Shown here in pieces: positions 59,912-64,000 of a stretch of 64,000 nucleotides of DNA (positions within the stretch are counted from its first letter, which is position 1; every line of letters starts with the position of its first letter). Under the pieces are notes generated by a model that was given only the letters and a program-made list of their open reading frames with translations, was not told where the DNA came from and ran no database searches. Source of the stretch: Sphaerolaimus hirsutus (Eukaryota; Nematoda; Chromadorea; Monhysterida; Sphaerolaimidae); contig OZ038453.1 in the NCBI GenBank assembly GCA_964036195.1, forward strand, positions 21,290,352 to 21,354,351, written 5' to 3'. Position numbers and translations under genes: made by a program.

Positions 59912-60465
59912 AAACTCGGCGGACTTTTTGGAAATCATTGTTCTACAGGATTTTTGTACGAGTGTGAATACGTAAACTTGGCACACGTCCAACTTTCTTG
60001 CGTTTCATACACACAAGTTTTAAGACGCACAATTTCTGTTCGTGTCATCGATAACGGCCGCGGAATCCAATAAAGCGACTGCAAATGGTTGCTAATGTCG
60101 ACCCGCATATTAGTTGACACTTGTGTTTACATTATGCGGTCATCGGTGACGCGAACAGAAATCGTGCGTCTTTATACTTGGTGGTACGGAACGCAAGGAA
60201 TTTGGACGTGTGCCAAATTCTTTTACGTACTTTTTCGGAGGAATTCGTCGGGGTTGCGACGATAAGATCCGCCCCAAGAATCTACAATCCGACTTTCTAT
60301 AACGATTTGTCTATAAAACTCATATCGTTCTCGCATAAAAAGTCGGATTGAATCAAATGTATCGTGAACCGAATGGAATCTGTCCATTCAAGTTCGAATT
60401 AAAAATACATACGTCATTGGTCACCAAGGGCCGAATCACTGATTCGTTTCATGTCCGCCGAGTTT
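59912..60465. mobile_element. AAACTCGGCGGAC palindrome element (copy 2)
   Basis: AAACTCGGCGGACTTTTTGG faces TCATGTCCGCCGAGTTT. It has the same internal order as 51297-51864 (AACTTGGCACACGTCCAACT; CTTTCTATAACGATTTGTCT). Confidence 0.7.
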
Positions 60466-60753
60466 ACCTTATCTGCCAAAAGAGTATTTAGTCATTTGCA
60501 TTCATAGGTTTATGCAACAAAAAAACTTAAAATATGAACCGCCCTGTAAACCTTGTTTATGTTTGAATTTCATGAATCAAATCTGTTTCGTGTTTTATGG
60601 TGTGAAAACTGCACGATTTTCACAGGATTTCAACTTCCCGAGCAAGTTTTGACGGGCTTTAGGATGGCATAAAAATCCATGACTCAGTTACATTCGCAAA
60701 ATTCCGACAAAACACAACATGACAATTCGTATTTTTGTGGAAACTTAAATAGC

Positions 60754-61185
60754 TACCGTATGACCTCGAAATGCCCCCATGGGGGTTTATTTTTTCGCCA
60801 GCAAAATTTGAGGGGGGTAATTCGAGGGGGCTTATTCGAGGGGGGGGGGGGGTTATTATTTCGCCAGAAATTTTCGTAAAGATCGTAGTAAATACTAGGC
60901 ATGTACCATGTACGTACCCAAAACAGGTAATAAATGTGTCCAAACAGGATATATTTGGACACAAAAACGTAGATTAGCTACACAAACTAGTCTATGTGTA
61001 GCTGCATGCAATACAAATTAGCAGTAATAGGTAAATACATCATGTACGTTGCATACATGTATTTATATCATTCCGGGGGGCATTTCGCGGCGGGTTTATT
61101 ATTTCCCCAGCTCATTTTGAGGGGGTGGGTGAATTTGAGGGGGGGGGGGTTCAATTCAAGGGAGGTAATTCGAGGTAATACGGTA
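60754..61185. mobile_element. TACCGTA-type element, TGACCTCGAAATGCC variant
   Basis: TACCGTATGACCTCGAAATG faces AATTCGAGGTAATACGGTA. Flanks AGC before and GCTAG after. Confidence 0.75.
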
Positions 61186-61640
61186 GCTAGGTTTCTGTTA
61201 ACGTAGGCTAGGTAGGTACATAAAAAGCAGCGGTATAAATAAAACCACGATAATAAAGTGCATTTTTTCAGATGTAAAAATAAAAGTGTGTAAAAGTAAT
61301 GATAACCCTTTGCAGTATTCGGCCATATCGCGCAAAACTAACGACCCGTATACAAAAAAGTAGCGCCAAAATGCATTACTATGGCGCTTTTTCTGTCAGG
61401 GACATGGTGTACGTAATTTTCTGAAAATGAACTTCAAATCAAATGGTTTAAATTAATTTTTTAATTTGGTTTGATCGAATGGTTCAAAATGAACATCAAA
61501 TTCAAATTTCAAATTGAAAATCGGCTGAATGGGCTCAATTTTGTCTCAATCTGGCTCAATTTTTGTGAATTTTTGGTGATGGTCAGATCGAATAGGTAGA
61601 TGAATAGGTCAGATTGAATAGGTTGAAACGCACCCGGCGG
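61186..61640. other. intergenic, nothing firm
   Basis: A short GGCGCC-word fragment near 61365-61405 and TTCAAATTC repeats near 61495-61520. Confidence 0.3.
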
Positions 61641-61730
61641 GTGCGTTTTTCGTCCAACTCAGACTGCAATGGCGCCAGTTGTACCTGGCGCCATTTTTCT
61701 GGCGGTTTTCGTTCATCAGCACATCGTGAC

Positions 61731-61854
61731 CAGGGTTGGCTTTAGTAAATTTATTTTTACTAAAATTGTAGTAAAATTGTATTTTATTTTTATTTTATTC
61801 TTAAATTTTCCATTTTATTTTATTTTTATTTTTTGTGACATTTTGCCAACCCTG
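61731..61854. mobile_element. hAT-like MITE, TTTTATTT-word, 124 bp
   Basis: CAGGGTTGGCTTTAGTAAAT faces ACATTTTGCCAACCCTG with exact 8-bp TSD ATCGTGAC (61723-61730 and 61855-61862). The interior is ATTTTATTTTTATTTT words. Confidence 0.88.
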
Positions 61855-61868
61855 ATCGTGACATCCCA

Positions 61869-62095
61869 GGTGCCGGTTCCGCAAGTGGAAAAGTTAAGAG
61901 TAAAGGGTTAAGAATTGAGTAAAATGATAAATGATAAGTTAAGAGCAAAGTTAAAAGTTAAGAGTTGAGTAAAATCATTTGTCGTTTTACTCAACTCTTA
62001 ACTCTTAAATTTACTCATAACTTGTCATTTGTCATTTTACTCAACTCTTAAGTTTTAACTCTTAACTTGTCCACATGCGGAACTGGCCCCTGCCG
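61869..62095. repeat. fold-back element, GTTAAGAGTTGAG words
   Basis: GGTGCCGGTTCCGCAAGTGG faces CCACATGCGGAACTGGCCCC. The arms are AAGTTAAGAGTTGAGTAAAA / TTTTACTCAACTCTTAACTC, with entirely different words from the AGACCCTG copies but the same tip. Confidence 0.65.
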
Positions 62096-62212
62096 GGCAC
62101 TTTTTTTCTAACCGCTAAGTAGACGCAAGGTTGTTGCTTTTTGGGTTAGAAAGTACAAAAAAATTGTCATATTTATTATACCTAGTTTTTTTAAATTTCT
62201 CTAGCGAATAAA

Positions 62213-62261
62213 TGAATCAAACTGAAGACGACAAATGAATCAAACTGAAGACGACAAATGC
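62213..62261. repeat. 24-bp direct duplication
   Basis: ATGAATCAAACTGAAGACGA plus CAAA is present twice in tandem. Confidence 0.7.
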
Positions 62262-62482
62262 AAATAAAATTTTACCACACCATCCTCGTATATTTAACAT
62301 ATTTATCATTATTTCATGTTTTCATAACTGAAAACGAAACAATAAAAACAGAAATAAAATGGCACGGAACGACGGCATCTGTAATAACACTATAAAATTG
62401 CGTGTTGTTTTTAAATATTTTAGTCCGTTCATTTGAAAACAAAAAGGCGTAAAATTTTATATCTAAATACAAAAAATGCATT

Positions 62483-62641
62483 ACCATTGTATGAAGAGCG
62501 CCGTTCTATTTTTTCGTCAACTTTTTTACCTGCCGCTCTATTGGAGGCTGTCCCGTCCTTCTATTTTTTCGTGAGCGTAAAAACGTGCCAAAACCTGCCG
62601 TTCTACTGGAGGTATGCCGTTCTACGAGAAGAAATACGTTA
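62483..62641. repeat. GCCGTTCTATTGG-type element
   Basis: ATGAAGAGCGCCGTTCTATT, then ACCTGCCGCTCTATTGGAGG, ending TACGAGAAGAAATACG. Confidence 0.6.
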
Positions 62642-62967
62642 TGCCGTATTTGCTTGAATAGTTCCCCCCCTGAATAATCCCACTCAAATAATCCCCCCTG
62701 TAAGACGAGTGAGGAAATAATAATCCCCCCTCGAATAATTCCCCCTTAAAAGATTTGATCAAATGTTTGTGCCCAATATAAACAAAAATGGAACGTTCTT
62801 GTGTTAATAAAGCATAGTTCATTAAATGTGTTGATAGAAACATGCTTGAAAATTTTGACGAAATAACAATTCCCCCCTCGAATAATTTCCCCCTTCGAAT
62901 AGTTCCCCCTCAAAAAAGTCTGACGAAATAATAATCCCCCAGGGGGATTATTCAAGCAAATACGGTA
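62642..62967. mobile_element. TACCGTA-type element, TTTGCTTGAATAATC variant
   Basis: GCCGTATTTGCTTGAATAGT faces GATTATTCAAGCAAATACGGTA. CCCCCCTCGAATAATTCCC blocks. It abuts the preceding element. Confidence 0.7.
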
Positions 62968-63255
62968 AATATTAAAGAGCCTGTGCAAGTTGTGAAGCGT
63001 CGATTTGTCTCGAGTAAATCGAACTCCCGGGAAACTTCTCCTTCAAACAAAACGACCATCTATTTATACGCAGACATTCACAAATTTTCACCAATCCAAG
63101 TTTACTCGTTTTGTGCCGTTGTTTTTAAAAATCGGTAAAATCTTGTTGCTAGGCATCAAATATTTACGAAGTTTTCGATTATTTCGGCCGCCTACCGTAG
63201 CTAATGAGCGTGGGCAGTGACACACATGTACTTTAGTTAACATTGAAGTCGACCA

Positions 63256-63610
63256 GGTGCAACTCCCAGAAACTGTAAAAGAACCTGTAAAGTGTAAAAG
63301 ATCCTGTAAAATGTCATGTGTCATGTCAAAGACCCTGTAAAATGTCATGTGTAATGTAAAAGACTTTGTAAAGTGTAAAATGTAATGTAAAAGACCCTGT
63401 AATGTGTCATGTGTATCCAAATTTTATTTTCTGGTATTAAAATCTTATATTTTTTTGACATAATATTTGGATACAAAACATACGATTTGGGTATGATAAG
63501 ATAAGATTTGGATACACATGACACTTTACAGGGTCTTTTACATGATATTTGACATTTTACAGGGTCTTATACATGACAAATGACAGTTTACAGGGTATTT
63601 TACAGGGTTT
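63256..63610. repeat. fold-back element, TGTAAAAGACCCTG words
   Basis: The left arm repeats CCTGTAAAATGTCATGTGTC and CTGTAAAGTGTAAAAGAT. The right arm is ACACTTTACAGGGTCTTTTA and following. GATTTGGATACA / TATCCAAATTTT is also mirrored. The right tip is not found. Confidence 0.5.
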
Positions 63611-63723
63611 TTTTATTTCTGTTTTTTTTTTCTCGAAAAAACTTGAGTTTTTTGGTAAAAACTCAACTTTTTTAAAAAAAACTCAGGTTTTTTGATAAAA
63701 ACTCAAGTTTTTTCGGTCAAAAC
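63611..63723. repeat. ACTCAAGTTTTTT word array
   Basis: Five or so copies of AAACTCAAGTTTTTT-like words, resembling the subterminal array of another hAT-like family cut by the element that follows. Its end was not found. Confidence 0.4.
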
Positions 63724-64000
63724 TAGGGTGTCAAATTTCCGTTTCCGCCTTTCCGCAGGAAAATTTTTTACCTTTCCGTTTTCCGGCAGCTGAAAAATTT
63801 TTACCTTTCCGTTTTCCGTTTTCTGGCAGCCGAAAAATTTTTACCTTTCCGTCTTCTGTTTTCCGGCAGCTGAATATTTTTTACCTTTCCGTTTCCGTTT
63901 TTCCGGCCCATTTTTCTGTTTTCCGGCTGAAAAATTCTTACCTTTCCGTTTCCATTTTACCAGGCCATTTTTCCATTTTCTGGCTCAATTTTCAGTTTTC
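63724..64000. mobile_element. hAT-like TTTCCG-word element (copy 3, cut by window end)
   Basis: Starts TAGGGTGTCAAATTTCCG and follows copies 1 and 2 through the TTTCCG array to CAGGCCATTTTTCCATTTTC and the TTTTCAGTTTTC that precedes the Pao fragment. The right part lies outside the window. Confidence 0.85.

Overview
The window is nuclear DNA from an animal. It has split genes with GT-AG introns, metazoan protein families and a very dense load of non-autonomous DNA transposons. A Ly6-type GPI protein and a GAPR-1-like CAP protein fit an invertebrate. An arthropod is my best guess, but nothing here proves the phylum. The exons read were assembled by hand from splice signals, reading phase and family resemblance.

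Gene layout: (1) 36-194, minus: the first coding exon of an unidentified gene that runs off the left edge. (2) 10423-37788, plus: a complete CNNM/cyclin-M (ancient conserved domain) magnesium-transport-type gene, 20 coding exons and 919 codons, with all phases agreeing. (3) 45487-47333, minus: a complete three-exon Ly6/three-finger GPI-anchored protein of 126 aa. (4) 53840-56111, minus: a complete five-exon CAP-superfamily (GAPR-1/GLIPR2-like) protein of 266 aa. The genes are not an operon and show no obvious functional link. CNNM acts in membrane divalent-cation handling, the Ly6 protein is predicted at the cell surface, and the CAP protein is probably cytosolic or Golgi-associated.

Almost everything else is repeats. 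About ten short-inverted-repeat families look hAT-like: ends near TAGGGTTGG or CAGNG, and 8-bp target-site duplications (TSDs) that can be read exactly for most copies. Each family carries its own short word in arrays just inside its ends (TTTCCG, ATATCG, GGGATC, AACGTTTT, TTCGAAAA, GGCGCC, ACGTAAA, GGTGAC, TTTTATTT, TATCTA). The TTTCCG family has swallowed a BEL/Pao reverse-transcriptase fragment and has been copied with it. Other groups are a TACCGTATTTCC...GGAAATACGGTA family, a GGGCCCACACACTAGTTGACA family, an ACTCGGCGGAC palindrome family, fold-back hairpins with GGTGCCA ends, and two large palindromes, one with 600-bp arms that look identical. Many are nested, up to five deep at 48341-50585.

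The most interesting pattern is word swapping. In several unrelated families the ends or scaffold stay constant while an internally repeated 6-12-nt word is replaced throughout the element. No transposase gene was recognised in the window.
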